Shown here piece after piece: positions 1-5,429 of a stretch of DNA of 5,429 bases. Made by a program: the position numbers and the translations under genes. Source of the DNA: a bacterium (GTDB taxonomy: Bacteria > Krumholzibacteriota > Krumholzibacteriia > Krumholzibacteriales > WJIX01); the NCBI GenBank assembly GCA_021160845.1, contig JAGHBT010000111.1:1-5429 (forward strand), written 5' to 3'. The notes under the pieces are model-generated. The model had not been told where the DNA came from and did no database searches. It was given only the letters and a program-made list of their open reading frames with translations. Position 1 is the first letter of the stretch. Each line of letters begins with the position of its first letter.

Positions 1-18
1 CATGGATACATCCTTCAT
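1..18 (-). CDS. 5' end of a further leftward gene (partial, first codons only)
   Basis: An ATG at 18-16 overlaps the TGA stop (20-18) of the membrane-protein gene as TGATG, the usual form of translational coupling. A second in-frame ATG at 3-1 lies 7 nt after AAGGA, so the real start could be either one. The frame stays open to the window edge, but only six codons are visible (M-K-D-V-S-M). No product can be assigned. It is called because of the stop-start overlap and because it continues a run of closely packed same-strand genes. Confidence 0.4.
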
Positions 19-998
19 CAGCGAACCCTACGAAAATCTATTCTAGCCTTATAAATTTTGCCTACAATAAGAAAATAAATTACAAAAGTTGGGGCCATGA
101 GCCTTTCGTTGTTGGAACCGAAAAGGGTGCTCAGAAAAACCAGTAATAAGTATGTTAAAGCGTAGAGTCTCTTGGAAAAAAAGATAACAGTCTCTTCCCA
201 ATAGATAACAGGAAGAAAGGTTAGGGGAATGAATGGATTTATAAGCAGCCCGTACCACACCATAGGGTATTGAAGCTTTTTAGCGTAATGTAGGAAGGCT
301 TCAATTAGATTAAACCCGCCAACAGGGGATATTATTATCCTGATCGCGAAAAAGGCTAAGATAGCGGGTAAAATTACGGCGAATACCTTGTGCCAATTTT
401 CCCTCAACAGTCTTTTTTCCATGAGATATATTATAAAAACCGGAATAAGGATCATTGGAAGCTCGGAGAAAAAGACTCCCAGGAAAAGCAAAATGCCGAG
501 TGTCTTCCACGCTGATTTTTCCAGCGCGAACAAGAAGGATACTATACATAGAAATGAAAGAGTATCCTTTAGCTGGAAAAAGTTCCAAACGGATGAACCG
601 AAAAGGTGTTTATTGAGAGCAAAAAATATGGTTGTAAGGGACGCAATAACGGGATGGATTCCGGAATTACAGAAAAAAAGGTACAAAATAATGAGTAAAC
701 TCAACGATGCTAGAGAGTTCATGAAGTAGAAGGCGGGTTCCTGCGGTAATTTTGTTAGCCCGACCAGATAAGGTCCGAGTATTCTTCGTGAAAAGGGCCG
801 CGGAATAGACTCGTCGATTCTAGGAGCGGCGGTGGCGATTGCGCGATAATATCTTAGATCCATATTGCGGTATTTTTCCGCCTGCGAGTCGATTTTCCCG
901 TAAAAGAAAATGATTATTATCGATGCTATAATGACTAACACCAGGTATTTTTGCTTATTGTCTAAGATTATTGCCTCCCTTGGTACCAGACCGTCCAA
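18..998 (-). CDS. Polytopic inner-membrane protein, GT-C glycosyltransferase-like, function unknown
   Basis: This 326-residue protein is dominated by hydrophobic segments. About 9-10 membrane spans can be picked out, roughly at residues 18-34, 92-109, 113-128, 146-160, 166-193, 203-223, 246-266, 278-294 and 300-315. After the first span comes a polar loop with D47, Y50 and Y51 followed by a P-R-P-F-S-R-R-I-L-G-P stretch (66-76). Near the C-terminus is S-N-N-E-R-L-M-A-P (295-303). From memory, the pattern of acidic/Tyr loop, PF-x-x-R-x-L-x-P and late ER-x-x-x-P recurs in uncharacterised membrane proteins related to GT-C-fold, lipid-linked-sugar glycosyltransferases. That is a family resemblance and not a functional assignment. 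The start is uncertain: TTG at 998 gives the longest frame and overlaps the upstream gene by 31 nt, while the first ATG (863, M46) would delete the first span. It is the last complete gene of the leftward cluster. Confidence 0.8.
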   Translation of the reverse strand: MDGLVPREAIILDNKQKYLVLVIIASIIIIFFYGKIDSQAEKYRNMDLRYYRAIATAAPRIDESIPRPFSRRILGPYLVGLTKLPQEPAFYFMNSLASLSLLIILYLFFCNSGIHPVIASLTTIFFALNKHLFGSSVWNFFQLKDTLSFLCIVSFLFALEKSAWKTLGILLFLGVFFSELPMILIPVFIIYLMEKRLLRENWHKVFAVILPAILAFFAIRIIISPVGGFNLIEAFLHYAKKLQYPMVWYGLLINPFIPLTFLPVIYWEETVIFFSKRLYALTYLLLVFLSTLFGSNNERLMAPTFVIYFLIVGKIYKARIDFRRVR

Positions 999-1471
999 AG
1001 GTCTTTGTCGGCTCGGCGGCAGGTGATAAAGAAGGTTCCGTAACCTTTGGGTCTTTCGGCCGCCGCTCTATATCCGGTTAGTTCTGTAGCAAGGAGCAAT
1101 TTTTTTGCCCTTTCCAGGCGATCCCCATCCCCGGGGTTGACATGAAAAGATATCCTGTACGGGGGCCAGCAGGGGCCGCTTTTTACATGTATAATATCCG
1201 AACGGCTGAGGGTAACTATATCAAGAGAATCTAGAAAAGCTGTCAGCTCAAGACATATATTCCTTGATAAACTTTCTCCATTAAATTCCAGCGACAGGAT
1301 GTCGATATAGGTATAGGATTTATTTGTTGCGGAGACGTTTATTTGTTTAAGGTTCATTTTTATTGTGTCTACTACACATCCGCCAACTACGTTCGGCGCT
1401 CCTTTTTCGGTCTGGCCGCGGCATGCGAAACCGAGAAGGGATATAAAAAAAATAGCCGCCACACGTTTCAT
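968..1471 (-). CDS. Small cysteine-containing lipoprotein or exported protein, function unknown
   Basis: The protein has 167 residues. The N-terminus is a typical export signal: M-K-R, then a hydrophobic core (residues 4-16), then Cys17 in L-L-G-F-A-C. This is a weak lipobox, because Phe at -2 and Gly at -3 are atypical, so ordinary signal peptidase cleavage after Ala16 is also possible. Four further cysteines (C32, C73, C101, C151) would lie outside the cytoplasm and could form two disulfides. I recognise no family. The open frame extends upstream to 1609, but ATG at 1471 is chosen because it opens the signal peptide and is preceded 9 nt upstream by AAAGAGGT. The longer version would run far into the barrel gene. 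It starts 1 nt after that gene's stop codon, so the two are almost certainly co-translated. An envelope role alongside the barrel is inferred from position only. Confidence 0.78.
   Translation of the reverse strand: MKRVAAIFFISLLGFACRGQTEKGAPNVVGGCVVDTIKMNLKQINVSATNKSYTYIDILSLEFNGESLSRNICLELTAFLDSLDIVTLSRSDIIHVKSGPCWPPYRISFHVNPGDGDRLERAKKLLLATELTGYRAAAERPKGYGTFFITCRRADKDLWTVWYQGRQ
974..980 (-). promoter_or_regulatory. Strong Shine-Dalgarno AGGGAGG without a standard start codon behind it
   Basis: AGGGAGG lies in the last codons of the lipoprotein gene. The in-frame codons of the membrane-protein gene that follow are ATA (2 nt spacing), ATC (5 nt) and TTA (8 nt). None is a standard start. The nearest accepted in-frame start upstream is TTG at 998, which has only a weak purine stretch before it. 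Either the match is accidental, or translation begins at a non-canonical ATC at 968-966. Confidence 0.35.
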
Positions 1472-1472
1472 T

Positions 1473-2153
1473 TTAATAGTACCTCTTTGGATTTCTAAGA
1501 TGGAAAGTAAACCCTGCTCTGATTTCGAAAACGGAATAGCTGTCTTCGAGGGGGCTTCCCTCGCTGTTAAGAACAATATCTTCATTAATGGTTTCAAGAT
1601 GCGCATCATCGAAACGCCCCTTGCCTAATCCGTGAACATAAACAGCTTCAACGAAAAAATCTGTATTCTTTTTGAAGCTTGACTCTATCAGGGTCGAGGC
1701 AATCAGCTCGGCTGATTCCAGCCTGCCGCCCCCCGCGACAAGGTTGGATCTACCGTATCCAATGCCCGCCCCAATAGAAGGGGAGAATTTATTGTTGCCG
1801 GGCAACAGGTATTTTCGCAGAATAAGTGAAAAGCCATAATGCCCCAGCTTTTCTTCAAAATCCTCATAGTCGTTTTTGTATTTAATATTTGTGGTAAGGG
1901 AATATGAAAAAATCAATTCAGCGCCGACAGATCCATTAAGAAACTTTCTTCCGATTGAAACGGGAAGGGTATATTCCAGATCGGGCATTTGGTTTCCCTG
2001 TTTTTCAAGTTCGACGGAAAGAGCATTGAGAAGAGGTTTTCCGGCGCCGAGCCCCACTCGCAAATAAACACCGGTATCCTGAGCAAAACAAGTAGATGTC
2101 GAAACAAAACAGATAGTGAAAATAACAATCGGTATCAGTATATGTTTACTCAT
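1473..2153 (-). CDS. Predicted outer-membrane beta-barrel protein
   Basis: The protein has 226 residues. Residues 1-24 form a Sec signal peptide: short basic start, hydrophobic core, and a T-C-F-A site cleaving before Gln25. The mature part consists of alternating-hydrophobic, aromatic and glycine-rich strands separated by polar turns, for example around residues 28-38, 62-70, 76-86, 105-115, 126-135, 147-159, 165-175 and 206-219. There are G-x-G repeats at 34-38, 128-132 and 176-178. This is the look of a small 8-10-stranded barrel of the OmpA or opacity-protein type. No OmpA-like peptidoglycan-binding domain follows, and the last residues (K-R-Y-Y) extend just past the last strand. The ATG is preceded by GGGAGGG with a 4 nt spacer. 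It lies 51 nt downstream of the thioredoxin-like gene. The substrate, if any, is unknown, and a structural barrel is as likely as a channel. Confidence 0.75.
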   Translation of the reverse strand: MSKHILIPIVIFTICFVSTSTCFAQDTGVYLRVGLGAGKPLLNALSVELEKQGNQMPDLEYTLPVSIGRKFLNGSVGAELIFSYSLTTNIKYKNDYEDFEEKLGHYGFSLILRKYLLPGNNKFSPSIGAGIGYGRSNLVAGGGRLESAELIASTLIESSFKKNTDFFVEAVYVHGLGKGRFDDAHLETINEDIVLNSEGSPLEDSYSVFEIRAGFTFHLRNPKRYY

Positions 2154-2204
2154 CGAACCCTCCCTATTCCCTTTCAGCCTGTTTGGCGGAACGGAATTAA
2201 AATG

Positions 2205-2576
2205 CTACATATTCTTTTCAATCCATTCGGTGAGCTGATCAATCGGAACCAGCCTTGTAAGCGCCTCAACAGTTTCGCCATTCTTAAAAACCACGATTGT
2301 TGGAACCCCCGTTATATTCAACCTTTGCGGTGTGTAAGGGTTATCCCTGATATTAATCTTGTAGAAACTTGCTTTTTCTATGTAGTTCGGCCCAATTTCG
2401 TTTAGCAGGCCGTTCATAACCTGGCATGAAGAGTTACAGAGAGTGTAAAAATGGACAAAACATGGCTTGTCGGTTCTTGATATCACAGTGTCAAATGAAT
2501 TGTCAGTCAATTTCTCGGGTTCCCCCGGCTTTGCATCAAGGCCGAACAGTTTTTGTATAAAACCCACAATATTCAT
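2205..2576 (-). CDS. Thioredoxin-fold protein with displaced CxxxC active site
   Basis: The protein has 123 residues and no signal peptide, so it is expected in the cytoplasm. The thioredoxin signature is clear: a central strand ending V-H-F-Y (41-44), then the active-site loop and helix, K-I-N-I-R-D-N-P (73-80), the cis-proline motif G-V-P-T (90-93, P92), and V-V-F-K-N-G-E (95-101). The active site is abnormal. Where thioredoxins have W-C-G-P-C this protein has C47-N-S-S-C51. C51 aligns with the resolving cysteine, C47 takes the place of the Trp, and Asn replaces the nucleophilic cysteine. The buried Asp of classical thioredoxin (V-D-F-W) is His42. A third cysteine is C39. The first 13 residues could form an amphipathic helix. 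Disulfide exchange, metal binding or a purely structural role are all possible. The start ATG has AAAGGA 8 nt upstream. It lies 39 nt after the reductase gene and is probably co-transcribed with it. Confidence 0.85.
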   Translation of the reverse strand: MNIVGFIQKLFGLDAKPGEPEKLTDNSFDTVISRTDKPCFVHFYTLCNSSCQVMNGLLNEIGPNYIEKASFYKINIRDNPYTPQRLNITGVPTIVVFKNGETVEALTRLVPIDQLTEWIEKNM

Positions 2577-2615
2577 AACATTTTTCCTTTGCCCCGATTG
2601 AGATTAGTCTGGGGG

Positions 2616-3623
2616 TCAGAGAACTTTTTTTGCAGCTTTTTTCATAAGGTCCGGGATGGGGAGTTCGTAGGGGCATTTTTTAAGGCATTCCCCGCATGCT
2701 ATGCAGGCGTCATATTTCTTTTCAAGTTTTCTTAATCTTGAAAGGGCCCAATCTTTTAAACCGTAGCGGCTGTAGTAGGCTTCTATAAGAAGCAGAAAAG
2801 GTATGTCAAGGCCTTCGGGGCAAGGCATACAGTAGCCACAGCGGCGGCAGAATTTGCCACCCCAGAGTTCTTTCTCCTCCTCCAGTTTCTCGAGTTCCTC
2901 TTCGGTGATTTTCTTTGGGGTTTCGCCAGCCAGCGCGTTTTCGTCCACCTCTTCTCTCGAATCCATCCCGGGTATGGAAACATCCACCCCCCTTGAAAGC
3001 GTAAACCTTATTGAGGCCGACACATTTCTTAAAGCGCCTCCGGCAACCGGTTTCATGCCGATAATGCCCATTCCATTATCTTTTGCTGCCGGCATGACAT
3101 CTTGTTCCCATTCATCTTCTATCGGGTTGAAGGGAAATTGTACGGTGTCAAAGAGCCCGGTTTTCACTGCTCTTAGCAGAACGGGTCGGGAATGTCCGGT
3201 TATACCAATCCAGCGGACTTTTCCGGCTTGGCGAGCTTTAACGAGTGCCTCAAGTGCTCCGCGCGGGCCGATGACCCTCTCCAGGATTTCTTCTGTGCCA
3301 ACGGAGTGCAGTTGGTAGAGATCGATAGTGTCTGTTTGAAGGTCGCGAAGACTTGTTTCAAGCTCGAGGGTCATGCCCCTAAAATCACGTGACATGGCTT
3401 TAGTTGCAAGATAGATTTTATCCCTGTGCGGTTTAAGCACCTGCCCGATTTTTTTCTCACTGTCGGTGTAGCTGCGCGCTGTATCAAAGAAATTGATCCC
3501 CACCCCGATAGCGTGAAGTAGTACCTTTTCAGCTTCTTTGAAAGAAAGCTTTTGTATAGGAATTCCACCGAAACCGACGGGGCATGCCATGATATCCGTA
3601 TTTCCAAGCTGACGTTTCTTCAT
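2616..3623 (-). CDS. Aldo/keto reductase with C-terminal 4Fe-4S ferredoxin-type domain
   Basis: The protein has 335 residues. Residues 1 to about 235 form the (alpha/beta)8 aldo/keto reductase barrel, which in this family reduces carbonyls with NAD(P)H. The catalytic tetrad is visible as D47 and Y52 in F-D-T-A-R-S-Y, K75 in L-A-T-K and H106 in L-Y-Q-L-H-S. The cofactor side is represented by G-M-K-P-V-A-G-G (189-196) and S-I-P-G-M-D-S (216-222). After a Glu/Lys-rich linker (about 238-253) comes a ferredoxin-like tail with two cysteine sets: C259, C262, C265, C268 (CxxCxxCxxCP) and C307, C310, C313, C317 (CxxCxxCxxxCP). Together they could hold two 4Fe-4S clusters. This architecture is a known subfamily whose substrates are mostly undefined, so electron transfer to or from ferredoxin is inferred. 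No Shine-Dalgarno precedes the ATG, but the start gives the normal AKR N-terminus (M-K-K-R-Q-L-G-N-T). It is the first gene of the leftward cluster and divergent from pyruvate kinase. Confidence 0.94.
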   Translation of the reverse strand: MKKRQLGNTDIMACPVGFGGIPIQKLSFKEAEKVLLHAIGVGINFFDTARSYTDSEKKIGQVLKPHRDKIYLATKAMSRDFRGMTLELETSLRDLQTDTIDLYQLHSVGTEEILERVIGPRGALEALVKARQAGKVRWIGITGHSRPVLLRAVKTGLFDTVQFPFNPIEDEWEQDVMPAAKDNGMGIIGMKPVAGGALRNVSASIRFTLSRGVDVSIPGMDSREEVDENALAGETPKKITEEELEKLEEEKELWGGKFCRRCGYCMPCPEGLDIPFLLLIEAYYSRYGLKDWALSRLRKLEKKYDACIACGECLKKCPYELPIPDLMKKAAKKVL

Positions 3624-3632
3624 GACAGAGAT

Positions 3633-3660
3633 AGTATAATATTTATGGGAATCATGTCCA
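3633..3660 (-). promoter_or_regulatory. Sigma-70-type promoter candidate for the reductase gene
   Basis: Reading leftward, TGGACA (3660-3655, five of six matches to TTGACA) is followed after 16 nt by TATACT (3638-3633, five of six matches to TATAAT). Transcription would begin about 7 nt further on, near 3626, only 3 nt before the ATG at 3623. There is no Shine-Dalgarno in the short stretch between, which fits a leaderless or nearly leaderless message. An overlapping TATTAT at 3641-3636 is an alternative -10 element. Confidence 0.5.
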
Positions 3661-3698
3661 GACTAAAGGGTGAGAGAAATAAAACTGTGTGGTATTAA

Positions 3699-3721
3699 GG
3701 TGATTTAGGGGTACAATTACC
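3699..3721. repeat. Short inverted repeat in the divergent intergenic region
   Basis: GGTGATT (3699-3705) and AATTACC (3715-3721) can pair over seven positions, one of them a G-U, around a 9-nt loop. The right arm overlaps TACAAT (3712-3717), a five-of-six match to a -10 element for rightward transcription, though no good -35 lies upstream of it. It could be an operator dyad or an RNA hairpin, or chance. Confidence 0.3.
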
Positions 3722-3867
3722 GAGAAGGCTTGCAGCGTAGAAGAATGAATATTAAACAGGAAAAAAGACTTCTTTGTTTCTAAAAAATGCCGAATAGAAA
3801 AGGTGTGGGTTTTTACAAAATTCTCTTACCCGGAATGATCGCACGGAAGGGTTGGAAGAGTATCATC

Positions 3868-3873
3868 GGAGGT
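3868..3873 (+). promoter_or_regulatory. Shine-Dalgarno GGAGGT that fixes the TTG start of pyruvate kinase
   Basis: GGAGGT ends 5 nt before TTG at 3879. The codon immediately before that TTG is an in-frame TAA (3876-3878), so the protein cannot start further upstream, and the next in-frame ATG (codon 28) would remove the first conserved barrel strand. Confidence 0.85.
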
Positions 3874-3878
3874 GTTAA

Positions 3879-5282
3879 TTGAAAAGAGCTAAGATTGTTT
3901 GCACGATTGGTCCGGCCTGTAGTGATGAAAGAATTTTGCGGGGGTTGATAGACGCCGGGATGAATGTCGCCCGCCTTAATTTTTCCCATGGAAGCCACGA
4001 CGATCATAAGAAGGTTTATGAAAGGATCAGGCATATCAGCGACAGGGTGGCAATTATGCTGGATCTGCAGGGTCCCAAAATAAGAGTTGGAGAGATAGAA
4101 GGAGGAGAGCTTTTCCTGGGAAATGGGGACGAGATTATACTCACTACGGAAGATGGAAATAACGGGGAAGGAAAAATATCCGTAACTTACGACAATTTGC
4201 CCAAAGATGTCCACGCGGGAGATAGTATATTTATGTCCGACGGGACAATTCACTTGGAAGTTATAGACTCCATGGGAACAGAAGTAAGATGTCGAGTTAT
4301 AAATGGAGGGGTTTTAGCCTCCCGGAAGGGAATCAATCTTCCGGGTGTGAATATAAGCTCGCCGGCTCTTACGGAAAAAGACAGAGTGGATCTTGAATTC
4401 GGCATAGAACTTGGGGTGGATTTTGTGGCTCTTTCATTTGTGAGAAAACCGGACGAAGTAATGGAGGTCAGGCGGATTATACGCCAGGGCGATTCAATGG
4501 CGAGTGTCATAGCGAAGATAGAAAAGAGGGAGGCGATTGATAACTTCGACGAGATACTTGATGTTAGCGATGCTATCATGATAGCGAGAGGTGATCTGGG
4601 CGTTGAAATACCGACCGAAGAAGTTCCCGTCATACAGAAGCGACTTATCAAAAAATGTCTTAAGAAGGGTAAGCCGGTAATTACCGCCACCCAGATGCTC
4701 GAATCAATGACTCATGTGGAAAGACCGACGAGAGCTGAGGCGAGCGATGTGGCAAACGCAATTCTTGACGGAACCGACGCTGTCATGCTTTCGGAAGAGA
4801 CAGCTACAGGCCGGTTTCCGATTCAGGCCGTGACTGTTATGAGAAATATCATAGAGGAAATGGAGAAGGGAGAGGAATACCCCTACTACCTTACTGAGGA
4901 TATGGAAAAGAGTACATTCAATGATATTGACGGAGCTGCTGACGCCATATGCCTCGGGGCAACTGACGTGGCAAGAAAGATAGACGCTTCAGCAATCGCC
5001 GTGCTGTCCCATACGGGGAAAACCGCCAGAATGATAATAAAACGCAGGCCGTCTATTCCGGTGCTTGTTCTGACAGATTTTTTACCGGTCGTTCGTCAGA
5101 TGGCGCTCTCGTGGGGAGTTGAATCGATTCCCGTAGAAAATATTGAAACTACTGAAAAAATCTTTGCGATTTCACGTCTAATGGTTAAAGAAGCAGGTTA
5201 CAAAGGCAGAATTGTGCTGACCGCGGGAATTCCGACAAAGGAGAGAAGGCCCTCCAATACTGTACATGTATTCAACATTTGA
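3879..5282 (+). CDS. pyk: Pyruvate kinase
   Basis: This enzyme makes pyruvate and ATP from phosphoenolpyruvate and ADP, the last step of glycolysis, in the cytoplasm and usually as a tetramer. At 467 residues it has the normal bacterial length. Domain A, the TIM barrel, covers about 1-67 and 158-335. It carries K-I-V-C-T-I-G-P (5-12), R32-x-N34-x-S36-H37, the active-site signature I-E-K-R-E-A-I-D-N-F-D-E-I (214-226) with catalytic K213 and metal ligands E215 and D239, and A-T-Q-M (270-273). The B lid domain is about 68-157. The C-terminal domain (about 350-467) contains the S-H-T-G-K-T-A phosphate-loop-like segment (377-383). D62-L-Q-G-P-K67 has Leu, Gln and Lys where K+-dependent enzymes have Thr, Lys and Glu, predicting K+ independence. 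The C-terminal effector loop is K-E-R-R-P-S-N-T in place of the common G-T-T-N form, so allosteric behaviour cannot be predicted. There is no extra PEP-utiliser domain. It starts at TTG and is transcribed away from the reductase cluster. Confidence 0.98.
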   Translation: MKRAKIVCTIGPACSDERILRGLIDAGMNVARLNFSHGSHDDHKKVYERIRHISDRVAIMLDLQGPKIRVGEIEGGELFLGNGDEIILTTEDGNNGEGKISVTYDNLPKDVHAGDSIFMSDGTIHLEVIDSMGTEVRCRVINGGVLASRKGINLPGVNISSPALTEKDRVDLEFGIELGVDFVALSFVRKPDEVMEVRRIIRQGDSMASVIAKIEKREAIDNFDEILDVSDAIMIARGDLGVEIPTEEVPVIQKRLIKKCLKKGKPVITATQMLESMTHVERPTRAEASDVANAILDGTDAVMLSEETATGRFPIQAVTVMRNIIEEMEKGEEYPYYLTEDMEKSTFNDIDGAADAICLGATDVARKIDASAIAVLSHTGKTARMIIKRRPSIPVLVLTDFLPVVRQMALSWGVESIPVENIETTEKIFAISRLMVKEAGYKGRIVLTAGIPTKERRPSNTVHVFNI

Positions 5283-5429
5283 GGCAAATAAGTTTACACT
5301 ATATCGTTCGGCGTAAAAATTTTTAACACATGGGGAGGAAAGTTTTACTAAAAAAAGCTTCTTAGGTTAAGAAAACGAGCATTACGACGGGCATGCTTGA
5401 TGTGGGCTAACATATTTATTTGCTGGAGG
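5283..5429. other. Noncoding tail after pyruvate kinase, ending in a Shine-Dalgarno
   Basis: No convincing rightward terminator follows the pyruvate kinase stop. The only other symmetry is the AT palindrome TAAAAATTTTTA near 5313-5325. The final bases GGAGG (5425-5429), after an AT-rich stretch, look like a ribosome binding site for a rightward gene starting just outside the window. That gene may be co-transcribed with pyk or have its own promoter here, but I find no good -35/-10 pair. Confidence 0.45.
5350..5373 (-). terminator. Weak AT-rich hairpin followed by T-run on the minus strand
   Basis: On the minus strand TTCTTA-ACC-TAAGAA (5373-5359) forms a 6-bp stem with a 3-nt loop, followed after two bases by seven Ts (5356-5350). 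The layout is that of an intrinsic terminator for leftward transcription, but the stem has only one G-C pair and no leftward gene is visible to its right. In the rightward direction it has no T-tract, so it does not terminate pyruvate kinase. Confidence 0.2.

Noticed and set aside
388..729. Plus-strand open frame of 113 codons opposite the membrane-protein gene
   Set aside because: The minus-strand translation is a coherent multi-span membrane protein. This frame is its low-complexity shadow.
1472..1609. N-terminal extension of the lipoprotein frame up to an ATG at 1609 (213-residue version)
   Set aside because: It would overlap the barrel gene by 137 nt and bury the signal peptide inside the protein. 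ATG at 1471 has its own AAAGAGGT site.
2854..3318. Plus-strand open frame with a Ser-rich start opposite the reductase gene
   Set aside because: The Ser run is the antisense reading of the Glu/Lys-rich linker (GAG/GAA codons) of the reductase. It has no ribosome binding site and no recognisable domain.
3745..3783. Twelve-codon reading frame upstream of pyruvate kinase, a possible leader peptide
   Set aside because: It has no good Shine-Dalgarno, no regulatory codon run and no attenuator hairpin with a T-tract after it.
3812..3840. TTTACA near 3812 as a -35 element for pyruvate kinase
   Set aside because: The hexamers 16-18 nt downstream (around ATGATC) do not resemble a -10 element.
3813..4690. 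Two minus-strand open frames of 146 codons opposite pyruvate kinase
   Set aside because: They are opposite a strongly conserved enzyme, and their translations show no family features.
5313..5325. AT palindrome TAAAAATTTTTA as a terminator for pyruvate kinase
   Set aside because: There is no loop and no G-C pairs, so it would not form a stable RNA hairpin.

Overview
The window looks like chromosomal DNA from a Gram-negative-type (diderm) bacterium. A signal-peptide-bearing beta-barrel candidate and a candidate lipoprotein imply an outer membrane. Ribosome binding sites are purine-rich (GGAGGT, GGGAGG, AAAGGA), TTG starts occur, and base composition is moderate. Nothing here fixes the phylum. 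I see no transposase, integrase, CRISPR, tRNA or rRNA, and no sign of recent transfer.

Layout. Positions 1-3623 carry a leftward (minus-strand) run of five complete genes and probably the first codons of a sixth. In order of transcription they are: an aldo/keto reductase with a C-terminal iron-sulfur domain (2616-3623), a thioredoxin-fold protein with an abnormal active site (2205-2576), an outer-membrane barrel candidate (1473-2153), a small cysteine-containing lipoprotein or exported protein (968-1471), and a polytopic inner-membrane protein with GT-C-like features (18-998). A further reading frame begins at 18 and leaves the window at base 1. Gaps are 39, 51, 1 and -31 nt and no convincing terminator separates the genes, so one transcript is plausible. 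A promoter-like sequence sits almost on the start codon of the first gene.

Positions 3624-3878 are a divergent intergenic region of 255 bp. It holds the reductase promoter candidate, a small inverted repeat and the leader of the rightward gene. Pyruvate kinase (3879-5282, plus strand) starts at TTG behind a perfect Shine-Dalgarno sequence. The last 147 bases are noncoding and end in GGAGG, which probably serves a rightward gene beginning just outside the window.

How the genes may work together. Pyruvate kinase is ordinary central metabolism and its residues predict a K+-independent enzyme. The leftward cluster joins two cytoplasmic redox proteins to three envelope proteins with no recognised function. 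The barrel and lipoprotein genes are 1 nt apart and are the likeliest functional pair. The sequence does not prove a pathway shared by all five. The most unusual protein feature is the thioredoxin-like gene, where the CxxC motif is replaced by CxxxC although the rest of the fold signature is kept.
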